Numbered from the stretch's first letter, positions 41,605-52,490 are shown. The stretch: DNA of 64,000 nt from Streptomyces venezuelae (GCF_008642295.1 NZ_CP029190.1:5563501-5627500), one strand, 5' to 3'. Notes: generated from the letters alone by a model not told the origin. A program made the numbers and translations.

Positions 41605-43022
41605 CCGCCCAGCTCGATGCACCCCACGACCTCGTCGGAATCGGCATCGGCCCCTTCAACCTCTCCCTCGCCGCCCTCGCCCACGGCCTCCAGCAGCACG
41701 AATGGTCAGGCGGCGGCCTCAGCACCGCCTTCTACGACCAGTCCCGCGACTTCCGCTGGCACCCCGGCCTCCTCATCGACGGAGCCACCCTCCAGGTCCC
41801 CTTCCTCGCCGACCTCGTCACCCTCGCCGACCCCACCAGCCCCTGGACCTTCCTCAACTACCTCAAGCACAAGGAACGTCTCTTCCCCTTCTACTTCGCC
41901 GAGCACTTCCACATCCAGCGCGCCGAGTACGACGCCTACTGCCGCTGGGTCGCCGGCCGGCTCCCCGGACTCCACTTCGGCCACCAGGTCGACGCCGTCC
42001 GCTGGAACCCCGAACACGACCTCTTCGAAATCGACTTCACCCAACTCGATGCCGACGGCGAAGCCGGAGCCCTCGGCCGCACCCACACCCGCCACCTCGC
42101 CCTCGGCGTCGGCACCGCCCCGCACATCCCCGAACCGCTCCGCCCCCTCGCCGAAGCACCCACCGTCCCCGTCATCCACTCCGCCGACTACCTCGACAAC
42201 CGGGCCCGCATCCTCGGCGCCGAACACGTCACCGTCATCGGATCCGGCCAGTCCGGCGCCGAAATCTTCCTCGACCTGCTCCGCTCCCGCCCCGTCGGCC
42301 GCGAACGCCTCACCTGGCTCGCCCGCACCCCCTCCTTCGCCCCCATGGAGTACTCGAAGCTCGGCCTGGAACACTTCACCCCCGACTACACCCACTACTT
42401 CCACGCCCTCCCCGAACCCGTCCGCGACCAGCTCGTCCCCGCCCAATGGCAACTCCACAAAGGCATCGACGCCGGCACCATCGCCGCCATCCACGACGAG
42501 CTCTACCGACGCACCCTCCACGGCGGCTGGCCCGACGCCGTCCTCACCCCCGGCGTCACCGTCCGCACCGCCGGCCGCATCGCCACCACCAAGGTCGAAC
42601 TCCACCTCGAACACACCCAGCAGAGCACCCGGTCCCGGCTCACCACCGACGCCGTCGTCCTCGCCACCGGATACCGCGAACGACCGCTCAGCGGCCTCCT
42701 CGCCGGACTCGACCCCTACCTCCGCAGGGACTCCGCCGGACGCCCCCGCATCGACCGCAACCACCGGATGATCCTCGACCCCGCCATCACCGGATCGGTC
42801 TTCGTCCAGAACGGCGAACGCCACACCCACGGCGTCGGCACCCCCGACCTCGGCCTCGCCGCCTGGCGCAGCGCAGCCATCCTCAACACCCTCACCGGCA
42901 AGGACCCCTACCCCCAGCCGGCCCGTACCGCCTTCACCACCTTCGGCCTCGACCAGCGGGAACAGCACCGCCACCGCCCACCGGCAACCGGCGAACTGCT
43001 CCCACTCGTCGAACACCTCTGA
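41601..43022 (+). CDS. lysine/diamine N-hydroxylase (DesB-like)
   Basis: This 473-residue flavin monooxygenase has DLVGIGIGPFNLSLAAL (FAD site), WHPGLLIDGATLQVPFLADL, HVTVIGSGQSGAEIFLDLL (NADPH site) and VVLATGYRERP near the C-terminus. These are the SidA/IucD/DesB features, so it N-hydroxylates a diamine or amino acid for a hydroxamate siderophore. ATG 41601 overlaps the decarboxylase stop by four bases, so the two are coupled: decarboxylate, then hydroxylate. The later acyl-transfer and condensation genes are absent here. Confidence 0.92.
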   Translation: MTAQLDAPHDLVGIGIGPFNLSLAALAHGLQQHEWSGGGLSTAFYDQSRDFRWHPGLLIDGATLQVPFLADLVTLADPTSPWTFLNYLKHKERLFPFYFAEHFHIQRAEYDAYCRWVAGRLPGLHFGHQVDAVRWNPEHDLFEIDFTQLDADGEAGALGRTHTRHLALGVGTAPHIPEPLRPLAEAPTVPVIHSADYLDNRARILGAEHVTVIGSGQSGAEIFLDLLRSRPVGRERLTWLARTPSFAPMEYSKLGLEHFTPDYTHYFHALPEPVRDQLVPAQWQLHKGIDAGTIAAIHDELYRRTLHGGWPDAVLTPGVTVRTAGRIATTKVELHLEHTQQSTRSRLTTDAVVLATGYRERPLSGLLAGLDPYLRRDSAGRPRIDRNHRMILDPAITGSVFVQNGERHTHGVGTPDLGLAAWRSAAILNTLTGKDPYPQPARTAFTTFGLDQREQHRHRPPATGELLPLVEHL

Positions 43023-43032
43023 ACTATCTGAA

Positions 43033-44823
43033 CTAGAAGACCAGCACCCCGGCCCGGGTCAGCCGCCAGTCCACCGAAGCGAACTGCGCCGGATCCACCG
43101 TCCCCTTCGCCTTCACCCACTGGATGATCGTGTTACGGATTTCATCCGAGTTCGCCCACACCTGCCGGGCCCCCGCCACATGCGGGAACGCCCCGCCGCC
43201 GGACGCCCGGTAGTTGTTCACCGCGAGCACGAACTGCGCAGCCGGGTCCACCGGCACGCCCCCGAACGACAGCCCGGTGATCCGCGACCCCACCGGCTGC
43301 GCAATGTCGATGTCGTACGTCAACCCGTACACCGCGTCGTAGTTGTAGTCCGGAATGCCCTCCGCATTCGTCAGCTTCGCCGCATCCACCGGAGCCTCCG
43401 GCGCCGTCCGCACGAAATACCGGGCCGAGTACTCCAGATAGTCCCTCAGCTGCGCACCCGTCAGCACCCGTGCCTCCAGCGTGTTCTCGAACGGGTACAG
43501 ACCCGCCGCATCCCGGATCGTCACCTGACCCGCCGGAATCGCCGCCGTCCGGGAGAAGCACGAGGCCTGCGACAGCACCGGCAACGCCGCCCACTCCGAA
43601 CCGGCCAGCGCCCCCCGCACCGTCTCCGCCTGCACATGGTTGATCAGATCGATGATCGCCACGTCCTTGACCGGACCCTCGGCCGACACCATCGCCTGCG
43701 TGGACGTCCCGATCACCTGGTTCACATACGCCACCACCTTGCGGTGCTCGTCCGACAGCAGCCGGACGATCTTCGGGTCCTCCGCGACCGTGTTCGAGTT
43801 CAGCACCTTCGCCGACACCCGCTCCACCGACCACCGGCCCCGCGACCACACCAGCTCGAAATCGAACAGAGTCAGCCGCTGCCCCCACTTCAACGGCTCC
43901 GACAGCACCACGTCCTTGCCGGTCGCCTTGTTCTTCACCCGGTACTCCGGGATCTCCGTGTGCGCATGCCCCACCAGGATCGCGTCGATCCCCGGCACCT
44001 GCTCCGCCACCAGACCCGCCGCATTCTCCACATACGGCAGCTGATCACCGTACGAAGACGTACCGCTCGACCCCGAATGCGCCGACACGATCACCACATC
44101 CGCACCCATCGACCGCAGCCGCGGCACATACTTCGCCGCCTGCTCCTCCAGCCCCGGGAACGTCATCTTCCCCTGCACGTTCGCCTTGTCCCAGATCGCG
44201 ATCCCCGGATTCGTCAGACCCAGCACCGCCACCTTCACATCCCGCCCGCACGGCGTCCGCAACCGGTGCACGCTGTACGGCGGAAACGCCGGCCGCGCCG
44301 TCTTCGCATCCAGCGCATTCGCCCCCAGCAGCGGGAAATCACACTGCTCCTCGAACTTCCGCAACACCGGAATGCCGTAATTGAACTCGTGGTTCCCGAG
44401 CGCCGCCGCGTCATAGCCGATCGCATTCATCGCCTGCGCCATCGGATGCACCGGACCACGCCGCGCCGTGATCGGATCCACCTTCGCGTAGTAGTACGAC
44501 AACTGGGTGCCCTGAATCGTGTCGCCCGCATCGATCAGCAGCGTGTTCCGCCGCCCCTTCTCCGCACGCACCTGCTCGACCAGCGTCGAGATCTTCGCCA
44601 GACCGACATCGTTGTGCGCCTTGTCGTCGAACTCCCGGTCCGTGAAGTAGTCCCAGTTGAAGACGTTCCCGTGCAGATCGGTCGTCCCCATCACCGTGAA
44701 CGAGTACGTCCGCGGCGGCCTGCCACCGTGCGCGGCAGCCGGCGCAGCCGAACCCCCCGCCAGCGCAACGGCCGCACCCGTAGCGGCCGTGGTCCCCAGA
44801 AACGTCCTGCGATCGAACGCCAT
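43033..44823 (-). CDS. Tat-exported 5'-nucleotidase/2',3'-cyclic phosphodiesterase
   Basis: This 596-residue protein begins with a Tat signal (DRRTFLGTTAATGAAVALAGG), then the metallophosphatase domain: GTTDLHGNVFNWD, IDAGDTIQG, ALGNHEFNYG, VSAHSGSSG and VGHAHTEI, the metal-ligand set of the family. The C-terminal 5'-nucleotidase domain includes SQASCFSRTAAIPAG, YPFENTLEARVLTGAQLRDYLEYSARYF and NYRASGGGAFPHV. It releases phosphate and nucleosides outside the cell for salvage. It ends 11 bp from the converging hydroxylase gene. Confidence 0.93.
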   Translation of the reverse strand: MAFDRRTFLGTTAATGAAVALAGGSAAPAAAHGGRPPRTYSFTVMGTTDLHGNVFNWDYFTDREFDDKAHNDVGLAKISTLVEQVRAEKGRRNTLLIDAGDTIQGTQLSYYYAKVDPITARRGPVHPMAQAMNAIGYDAAALGNHEFNYGIPVLRKFEEQCDFPLLGANALDAKTARPAFPPYSVHRLRTPCGRDVKVAVLGLTNPGIAIWDKANVQGKMTFPGLEEQAAKYVPRLRSMGADVVIVSAHSGSSGTSSYGDQLPYVENAAGLVAEQVPGIDAILVGHAHTEIPEYRVKNKATGKDVVLSEPLKWGQRLTLFDFELVWSRGRWSVERVSAKVLNSNTVAEDPKIVRLLSDEHRKVVAYVNQVIGTSTQAMVSAEGPVKDVAIIDLINHVQAETVRGALAGSEWAALPVLSQASCFSRTAAIPAGQVTIRDAAGLYPFENTLEARVLTGAQLRDYLEYSARYFVRTAPEAPVDAAKLTNAEGIPDYNYDAVYGLTYDIDIAQPVGSRITGLSFGGVPVDPAAQFVLAVNNYRASGGGAFPHVAGARQVWANSDEIRNTIIQWVKAKGTVDPAQFASVDWRLTRAGVLVF

Positions 44824-44907
44824 GCCATCTCCCCATGTGAGGCGTGAACACTGAACAACGCGCGTAGATTCTGCCCCCCAACGGGTGACAGTGCGAGAGT
44901 GATGTTC

Positions 44908-45615
44908 ATGACCTCAGACGCAGCGCCCGCCCAGCCCTACGGAACCCCCGAAGTGCCCCGCGTCGCCGTCCGCGGCGAGGCCCGCCTCGAAGTCGACCCC
45001 GAAATCGCCCGCATCGGCATCAGCGTCAGCGCCCGCGGCACCGACCGCCGCACCGCACTCGAAGACCTCACCCGCCGCAACAACGCCGTCCTCGACCTCA
45101 TCAAGAGCTACGGCGACCCGGTGGAGAAACTCGAAACCGGAGCCTTCTCCATCACCCCCGAACTCACCCGCCACGGCCGCGGCGAACGCATCCGCGCCTA
45201 CCACGGACGCGTCCACATCACCGCCGAACTCAACGACTTCACCGCCCTCGGCGAACTCACCACCCGCCTCGCCGACCTCGACCTCACCCGCGTCGACGGC
45301 CCCTGGTGGGCCCTGCGCCCCGACTCACCCGCCCACGGCCAGGCCCGCCGCCAAGCCGTCCTCGAAGCCGTCCAGCGCGCCCGCGAATACGCCGAGGCCC
45401 TCGGCGCCCGCCTCGCCGCCCTCCTCGAACTCGCCGACCTCGGCGCCGAGAACGCCGCCCCCGTCGCCATGGCCGCCCAGGGCGGCGCATTCCGCGCCAT
45501 GGCCTACGGAGCCGCCGAAGACGCCGGAGCGCCCCCGCTTGACCTCGAACCCCAGCGCCAGACCGTCTACGCCCAGGTCAACGCACGCTTCACCATGACC
45601 CCGCCACAGCTCTGA
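44908..45615 (+). CDS. SIMPL-domain (DUF541) protein
   Basis: This 235-residue protein has the DUF541 pattern: VAVRGEARLEVDPEIARIGISVSARG, SITPELTRHGRGERIRAYHGRVHITAELND, then ARRQAVLEAVQRAREYAEALGARLAAL. SIMPL proteins are associated with oxidative stress and signalling in other organisms, with no known reaction. No signal peptide is seen, unlike many periplasmic members, so it is likely cytoplasmic. ATG 44908 is preferred to ATG 44902 and GTG 44899 by ribosome-site spacing, though the three are close. It diverges from the 5'-nucleotidase by 84 bp. Confidence 0.85.
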   Translation: MTSDAAPAQPYGTPEVPRVAVRGEARLEVDPEIARIGISVSARGTDRRTALEDLTRRNNAVLDLIKSYGDPVEKLETGAFSITPELTRHGRGERIRAYHGRVHITAELNDFTALGELTTRLADLDLTRVDGPWWALRPDSPAHGQARRQAVLEAVQRAREYAEALGARLAALLELADLGAENAAPVAMAAQGGAFRAMAYGAAEDAGAPPLDLEPQRQTVYAQVNARFTMTPPQL

Positions 45616-45750
45616 CCCGCCACCCCCGGGGGTGCTCATCAGAGCGCCCCCGCGCCCATTCAACACATGTCAACAAGCTTTTCCCCAAAGGTTGTTGGGC
45701 GGACACCGACACCCCACTTCCTACCGCCCGGTAGGGCATACGCTCGGCCC

Positions 45751-47178
45751 ATGCGCCGAGCGAAAATCGTATGTACCCTGGGCCCCGCCACCGCCTCATA
45801 CGACCAGATCAAGGCCCTGGTCGAAGCCGGAATGGACATCGCCCGCCTCAACCTCAGCCACGGCACCTACGCCGAACACGAGGAGCGCTACCAGCGCGTG
45901 CGAAAGGCTTCCGACGAGACCGGCCGCAGCGTCGGAATCCTCGCCGACCTTCAAGGCCCGAAGATCCGACTCGGCCGCTTCCGCGAAGGACCCGTACTCC
46001 TTGAACGCGGTGACGAATTCACCATCACCGTCGAAGACATCGAAGGCGACCGCCACATCTGCGGCACCACCTACGACGGCCTCGCCGACGACGTCACCAC
46101 CGGCGAACGCATCCTCGTCGACGACGGCCGCGTCACCCTCCAGGTCACCGCCATCGAAGGCCCCCGCGTCCACACCACCGTCATCGAAGGCGGCATGGTC
46201 TCCGACCACAAGGGCCTCAACCTCCCCGGCGTCGCCGTCTCCGTCCCCGCCCTCTCCACCAAGGACGTCGAAGACCTCCGCTGGGCCCTGCGCACCGGCG
46301 CCGACGTGATCGCCCTCTCCTTCGTCCGCAGCGCCGACGACATCACCGACGTCCACCGCATCATGGCCGAGGAAGGCCGCCGCCTCCCCGTCATCGCCAA
46401 GATCGAAAAGCCGCAGGCCGTCGAGAACATCGACGAGATCGTCGCCGCGTTCGACGGCATCATGGTCGCCCGCGGCGACCTCGGCGTCGAAATGCCCCTG
46501 GAACTCGTCCCCATCGTCCAGAAGCGCGCCATCAAGCTCGCCAAGCGCAACGCCAAGCCCGTCATCGTCGCCACCCAGATGCTCGACTCGATGATCGACA
46601 ACTCCCGCCCCACCCGGGCGGAAGCCTCCGACGTCGCCAACGCCATCATCGACGGCACCGACGCCGTCATGCTTTCGGGCGAAACCAGCGTCGGCAAATT
46701 CCCCGTCGAAACCGTCCGCACCATGTCCCGCATCGTGGCCGCCGCCGAGGAAGACATCCTCGCGAAGGGGTTGCCGCCGCTCACCGAACGCAATAAGCCC
46801 CGGACGCAGGGGGGTGCGGTCGCGCGAGCCGCCGCCGAAATGGGCGACTTCCTCGGCGCCAAGTTCCTGGTCGCCTTCACCCAGAGCGGCGACACGGTCC
46901 GCCGCCTCTCCCGCTACCGCTCACCGATCCCGCTCCTGGCCTTCACCCCGGAGCCGGCCACCCGCTCCCAGCTCAACCTCACCTGGGGGGTGGAAACCTT
47001 CCTCGGACCGCACGTGGACTCCACCGACGCGATGGTCGCCCAGGTCGACGAGGAACTCCTGCGGATCGGGCGCTGCGTCCCGGGTGACGTGGTGGTCATC
47101 ACCGCGGGCTCCCCGCCCGGCGTCCCGGGCTCCACCAACCTGGTCCGCGTCCACCACATCGGCGACCCCCTCCGCTGA
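45751..47178 (+). CDS. pyk: pyruvate kinase
   Basis: This 475-residue glycolytic enzyme starts RRAKIVCTLGPATASYDQIKALVEAGMDIARLNLSHG and has the DLQGPKIRLG, active-site VIAKIEKPQAVENIDEI (lysine) and MVARGDLGVE blocks, TQMLDSMIDNSRPTRAEASDVANAIIDGTDAVMLSGETSVG, and a C-terminal regulatory domain. It converts phosphoenolpyruvate and ADP to pyruvate and ATP. The ATG at 45751 matches the family start; the open frame runs further up but reads poorly. AT-richer sequence with TAGGGCATACGCT just before it probably includes the promoter. Confidence 0.96.
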   Translation: MRRAKIVCTLGPATASYDQIKALVEAGMDIARLNLSHGTYAEHEERYQRVRKASDETGRSVGILADLQGPKIRLGRFREGPVLLERGDEFTITVEDIEGDRHICGTTYDGLADDVTTGERILVDDGRVTLQVTAIEGPRVHTTVIEGGMVSDHKGLNLPGVAVSVPALSTKDVEDLRWALRTGADVIALSFVRSADDITDVHRIMAEEGRRLPVIAKIEKPQAVENIDEIVAAFDGIMVARGDLGVEMPLELVPIVQKRAIKLAKRNAKPVIVATQMLDSMIDNSRPTRAEASDVANAIIDGTDAVMLSGETSVGKFPVETVRTMSRIVAAAEEDILAKGLPPLTERNKPRTQGGAVARAAAEMGDFLGAKFLVAFTQSGDTVRRLSRYRSPIPLLAFTPEPATRSQLNLTWGVETFLGPHVDSTDAMVAQVDEELLRIGRCVPGDVVVITAGSPPGVPGSTNLVRVHHIGDPLR

Positions 47179-47209
47179 CACCCCGCTCCGCGCCGCGCCG
47201 GCCCCGAGC

Positions 47210-47989
47210 TCAGTGCTTGGGGCCGACGTGCAGATCCATGAGGGCGACGGACGCTTTGCGGGCGATGGACACGTTGTACGGCTTGCCGTGGCGGGTGCAG
47301 TTCCTCCACGCGACCCCGAGGCGGTCGAGTGTGTCCGTGAAGAGCCGCCTGATGTCGTCCGAGACGTTGGTGAACCAGTACCGCGGGTACTCGTACCGCT
47401 TGCCGTTGCGGACGGTCCAGTTCGTGATGCGGCAGCCGTCCGAGTGGATCAGCCCTCTGACGAACTCCCATGGGTGTCCATCGACGATCTCCTGCTGCCA
47501 TGCTTCGAGCGCTATCAGGCGTTCATGCTTCCTGCCCGGTCCGTGCTGTGGGAACAGGCAGGGCAGGTGTTTCGAGTACACCTTGACGTTGTGGGCACCC
47601 TTCACACGAACCCGGCAGGTCGAGCGCGCTGGGAACACCGTTCGCAGTGCCGCTTCTGCCTCGTTCTGGATGCCGGGCCAATGGTCGTCCAACGTGATCA
47701 TGAGGCTGTACGTCCGGTGCCCGGAGTACTTGCTGATGTGGCCGTCGCCCAGATACAGCCCTAGGAGGTACGAGTAGGCGGCACGGTCCAGAGGTGCGTC
47801 ATGGCAGCGTGGGCAGTCCCGGGAACCTCCTCGTCCCGGACACTCGCCGCGTTTGGCACGGTCCAGGTGCTTCCAGTAGCCGATGGTGCCGAGGGGAACG
47901 CTGAGCCGTCGGGCGACCTCCGCGTTCTTGACGCCGGAGCGGAGGAGCGTGAGTGCGACCTGGCGCACTTCGAGGCTGTGAAAGTGCAT
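47210..47989 (-). CDS. LAGLIDADG-type protein with N-terminal helix-turn-helix
   Basis: This 259-residue protein begins with VRQVALTLLRSGVKNAEVARRLSVPLGTIGYWKHL, an HTH, then a CPRC-like zinc pair (GSRDCPRCHDAP) and two LAGLIDADG-like helices, SYLLGLYLGDGHIS (about 74-87) and FVRGLIHSDGCRI (about 184-196). It matches free-standing homing-endonuclease-like genes in Streptomyces; no intron or intein surrounds it. GC is lower than neighbours. It lies 85 bp downstream of tRNA-Leu on the same strand but beyond that gene's terminator. A role as mobile nuclease or adapted regulator is open. Confidence 0.78.
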   Translation of the reverse strand: MHFHSLEVRQVALTLLRSGVKNAEVARRLSVPLGTIGYWKHLDRAKRGECPGRGGSRDCPRCHDAPLDRAAYSYLLGLYLGDGHISKYSGHRTYSLMITLDDHWPGIQNEAEAALRTVFPARSTCRVRVKGAHNVKVYSKHLPCLFPQHGPGRKHERLIALEAWQQEIVDGHPWEFVRGLIHSDGCRITNWTVRNGKRYEYPRYWFTNVSDDIRRLFTDTLDRLGVAWRNCTRHGKPYNVSIARKASVALMDLHVGPKH

Positions 47990-48027
47990 GCGATTACTCT
48001 GGGCGAGCGGGCCCGCCTCAGAATGCG

Positions 48028-48066
48028 AAAAAGCGAACGTTCACACGAAGGTGAACGTCCGCTTTT
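48028..48066 (-). terminator. terminator of tRNA-Leu
   Basis: On the minus strand the arms (48051-48066 and 48029-48044) pair at 15 of 16 positions, with a six-base loop and a run of T after the stem. It lies seven bases past the tRNA 3' end. Confidence 0.8.
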
Positions 48067-48073
48067 CGGACGG

Positions 48074-48157
48074 TGCCGGGTATGGGATTCGAACCCACAC
48101 GTCCTTTCGGACAGAGGTGTTTGAGACCTCCGCGTCAGCCAGTTGCGCCAACCCGGC
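48074..48157 (-). tRNA. tRNA-Leu(CAA)
   Basis: The minus strand folds as a class II tRNA: acceptor GCCGGGT/ACCCGGC, anticodon arm GAGGT-CTCAAAC-ACCTC with anticodon CAA (reads UUG), long variable arm with GTCC-GAAA-GGAC, and T arm GTGGG-TTCGAAT-CCCAT. The discriminator base is A; CCA is not encoded. Length 84 is right for leucine. Confidence 0.95.
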
Positions 48158-48248
48158 GTGCTGCATGTCGGAGTGTACCGGGTGCGTGCGCGAGCGCGCT
48201 GCTAGGTAGGCTCATCCAAGCAGCACCGCCCCGCATCAAGGAGCCACC

Positions 48249-48902
48249 GTGACCGCCGAGCACGAGTCGACGCCTACGCCCGACGCCGACCAGTCGCACG
48301 TCCCCCCGCTGACGACCCGCGTCGTCATCGCCGAGGACGAGGCGCTCATCCGGCTCGACCTCAAGGAGATGCTGGAGGAGGAGGGCTACTCCGTCGTCGG
48401 TGAGGCCGGCGATGGGCAGACGGCGGTGGAGCTGGCCCGGGAGCACCGGCCCGATCTGGTGATCCTCGATGTGAAGATGCCCGTTCTCGACGGGATCTCC
48501 GCGGCTGAGAAGATCGCCGAGGAGTCCATCGCCCCCGTCCTCATGCTGACCGCGTTCTCGCAGCGCGATCTCGTCGAGCGGGCCCGGGACGCCGGTGCCA
48601 TGGCGTACCTGGTCAAGCCGTTCAGCAAGAGCGATGTGGTGCCCGCCATCGAGATGGCGGTGTCGCGGTTCTCGGAGCTGAAGGCTCTGGAGAAGGAGGT
48701 CGCCGACCTCTCGCAGCGGCTGGAGACGCGGAAGCTGGTGGACCGGGCGAAGAGCGTGCTGCAGACGCAGTACGGGCTGACCGAGCCGGCTGCGTTCCGG
48801 TGGATCCAGAAGACGTCGATGGACCGGCGGATGTCCATGCAGCAGGTGGCCGAGGCCGTCATCGAGGACGCCGAGGAGAAGAAGAACGCCGCCCAGGGGT
48901 GA
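48249..48902 (+). CDS. ANTAR-domain response regulator (PdtaR-like)
   Basis: This 217-residue protein has a receiver domain: RVVIAEDEALIRLDLKEMLEEEGYSVVGEAGDG and the acceptor Asp in LVILDVKMPVLDG, then LTAFSQRDLV and YLVKPFSKSD. A coiled coil (ELKALEKEVADLSQRLETRKL) leads to an ANTAR RNA-binding domain, VDRAKSVLQTQYGLTEPAAFRWIQKTSMDRRMSMQQVAEAV. ANTAR proteins bind hairpins in mRNA leaders and prevent termination. GTG 48249 has ribosome site AAGGAG. No histidine kinase is adjacent. A strong shared terminator lies after it. Confidence 0.93.
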   Translation: MTAEHESTPTPDADQSHVPPLTTRVVIAEDEALIRLDLKEMLEEEGYSVVGEAGDGQTAVELAREHRPDLVILDVKMPVLDGISAAEKIAEESIAPVLMLTAFSQRDLVERARDAGAMAYLVKPFSKSDVVPAIEMAVSRFSELKALEKEVADLSQRLETRKLVDRAKSVLQTQYGLTEPAAFRWIQKTSMDRRMSMQQVAEAVIEDAEEKKNAAQG

Positions 48903-48917
48903 CCCCGGGCAAACACC

Positions 48918-48949
48918 GAGGCCCGGCTCCCCCGAGGGAGCCGGGCCTC
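48918..48949. terminator. perfect 14-bp hairpin between convergent genes
   Basis: GAGGCCCGGCTCCC (48918-48931) and its exact complement (48936-48949) around a four-base loop. It ends transcripts both of the response regulator and of the liv operon. Confidence 0.88.
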
Positions 48950-48972
48950 AGTCGTCGGGCCTGGGCGGGAGG

Positions 48973-50660
<1,688 letters not shown>

Positions 50661-50663
50661 GGG

Positions 50664-52490
50664 TCAGGCCCCTGCCTTGCTGAGGACTGTGGGCGCTTCG
50701 AGGTCCTTGTGGAGCTCGAGCTGGTTGCGCCGGTTGGGGATGAGGCCCTCGGGACGCAGGCGCATCAGGATGACGAGCGCGATTCCGAAGGCGAGGAGCT
50801 GGTACTCGCCGAGCGACTGGAGCTTGTTGGGGAGCAGGAAGAGGAGTGCTCCGCCGACGAGCGGGCCGGAGATGGTGCCCATGCCGCCGAGGACGACTGC
50901 GGCGAGGAGGAAGGCGGAGTTCGGCGGGACGGCGTTGGCGAACACGTACTGGTCGGGGGTGACCGTGTAGTTGACGTGTGCCTGGACGGCTCCGGCGAAG
51001 CCGGCGAGGGTGGCGCCGAGGGCGAAGGCGATGAGCTTGACGCGGAAGCCGTTGATGCCCATGGCTTCGGCGGCGGTTTCGTCCTCGCGGATGGCGACCC
51101 AGGCGCGGCCGATGCGGGATTCGGCGCTCCGGCGGAAGACCAGGATCACGATGAGGGTGATCAGGAGCATCAGCAGGAAGTAGTTGGCGAACCGGCCGAT
51201 GGTGAATCCGGCGATGGTGTGTGCTGCGCCGAAGTCGAACCCGAAGAGGTTGACGTTGGGGACGTTGGCGATGCCGTTGGGGCCGTTGGTGACGTCGGGG
51301 CCGGAGACTCCGTCGAGGTTGTTCATCGAGATACGGAAGATCTCTCCGAAGCCGAGGGTCACGATGGCGAGGTAGTCGCCGCGCAGTCGCAGGGTCGGGG
51401 CGCCGATGAGGACGCCGAAGACCATGGAGGCGAGGGCGCCGACGAGGAGTGCGGCCCAGAAGGGCAGGTGCACGCCGAACGGCGAGTTGGGGGAGCCGGA
51501 GACCAGGGCGGCGGTGTAGGCGCCGACGCCGAGGAAGGCGACGTATCCGAGGTCGAGGAGGCCGGTGAGGCCGACGACGATGTTCAGGCCGAGGGCGACC
51601 GTGGCGAAGATGAGGATGTTGACGCCGAGGTTCGCGTACTGGTCGTCGGTCTGGGTGAGCGGGAAGGCTGCGGCGGCGGCGAAGGCGCCGACCAGGGCGA
51701 CGTTGCGGTGCTTGGTGGTGAGTGCGGTGAAGCGGGCCACCAGGCCGGCCTTGCCGAGGGCGGCGAAGCCGAAGCCGGCGCAGATCAGGAAGCCGATGAA
51801 GAGTTCCTGGTACGGGGTGGTGATGCCGTACGTGAAGACGCCGAGGCCGAGTGCGAGGACCGCGGTGATGATCAGGATCTCGACGTAGGAGGGGAGGGCG
51901 CGGGCCGGGGTGGGGGTGCCGGCGGCGAAGGAGGCCTTGACCGTCGTCCACTGGTTGGCGGCGCCGTGCTTGAACTGGTCCCAGGGGCCGTCGTCCGGGT
52001 CGGCCGCTTCGAGCGCGGGGCGCTTGAAGGGCAGGGCGAGGGCGCCGAGGAGGGTGGCCAGGGTGGCGAGGGCCACGATGGCGCCGCCGGGTTCGAGGTC
52101 GACGAGGGCGCCGAGCTTGGCCACGATGGCGATGACGGTGTACCAGGCGGTGACGAAGGCGGCGAGGGCCGAGAGCTTGAGCGCCGCGTCGGCGCCGGCC
52201 GGGGCCAGCCAGCCGAGGCCCTTGACTCCGTAGGAGGCGAGGCCGAAGAGGGTGGTGAGGGCGCCGCCGACGAGGACGAGCCACTGGAGGCCGCCGGGGT
52301 ATCCGTAGACGGTGAGGTCGCCGGGGAAGGCGGCCGTCCAGGTCCAGGAGAGGAAGCAGGAGGCGACGGTGAGGAGGCCGCCACCGGTGGCGAGGGCGCG
52401 GGCCGCCTTCTCGGGGATGGGGAGGAAGCCCTTGTCGGCTGCGGGGGTGGTCTGTGCGGTGTCCGCGGTGATGATCGTCATGTTTTTCAC
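50664..52490 (-). CDS. livM: branched-chain amino-acid ABC transporter permease LivM, extended
   Basis: The C-terminal 310 residues are a normal LivM permease: LGLNIVVGLTGLLDLGYVAFLGVGAYTAAL, APTLRLRGDYLAIVTLGFGEIFRI and VLGGMGTISGPLVGG. The N-terminal 250 or so add about five hydrophobic helices (TGGGLLTVASCFLSWTWTAA, LVLVGGALTTLFGLASYGV and others), making 608 residues instead of the usual 320-420. The GTG at 52490 overlaps the livH stop (GTGA) and is preferred; ATG 52481 is in frame three codons later. Confidence 0.92.
   Translation of the reverse strand: MKNMTIITADTAQTTPAADKGFLPIPEKAARALATGGGLLTVASCFLSWTWTAAFPGDLTVYGYPGGLQWLVLVGGALTTLFGLASYGVKGLGWLAPAGADAALKLSALAAFVTAWYTVIAIVAKLGALVDLEPGGAIVALATLATLLGALALPFKRPALEAADPDDGPWDQFKHGAANQWTTVKASFAAGTPTPARALPSYVEILIITAVLALGLGVFTYGITTPYQELFIGFLICAGFGFAALGKAGLVARFTALTTKHRNVALVGAFAAAAAFPLTQTDDQYANLGVNILIFATVALGLNIVVGLTGLLDLGYVAFLGVGAYTAALVSGSPNSPFGVHLPFWAALLVGALASMVFGVLIGAPTLRLRGDYLAIVTLGFGEIFRISMNNLDGVSGPDVTNGPNGIANVPNVNLFGFDFGAAHTIAGFTIGRFANYFLLMLLITLIVILVFRRSAESRIGRAWVAIREDETAAEAMGINGFRVKLIAFALGATLAGFAGAVQAHVNYTVTPDQYVFANAVPPNSAFLLAAVVLGGMGTISGPLVGGALLFLLPNKLQSLGEYQLLAFGIALVILMRLRPEGLIPNRRNQLELHKDLEAPTVLSKAGA

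Noticed and set aside
40016..43036. Very long open frames overlapping the DesA/DesB-like genes in other frames
   Set aside because: They translate into Pro/Arg/Ser-rich nonsense, a normal side effect of GC-rich third positions; the DesA/DesB reading has clear catalytic motifs.
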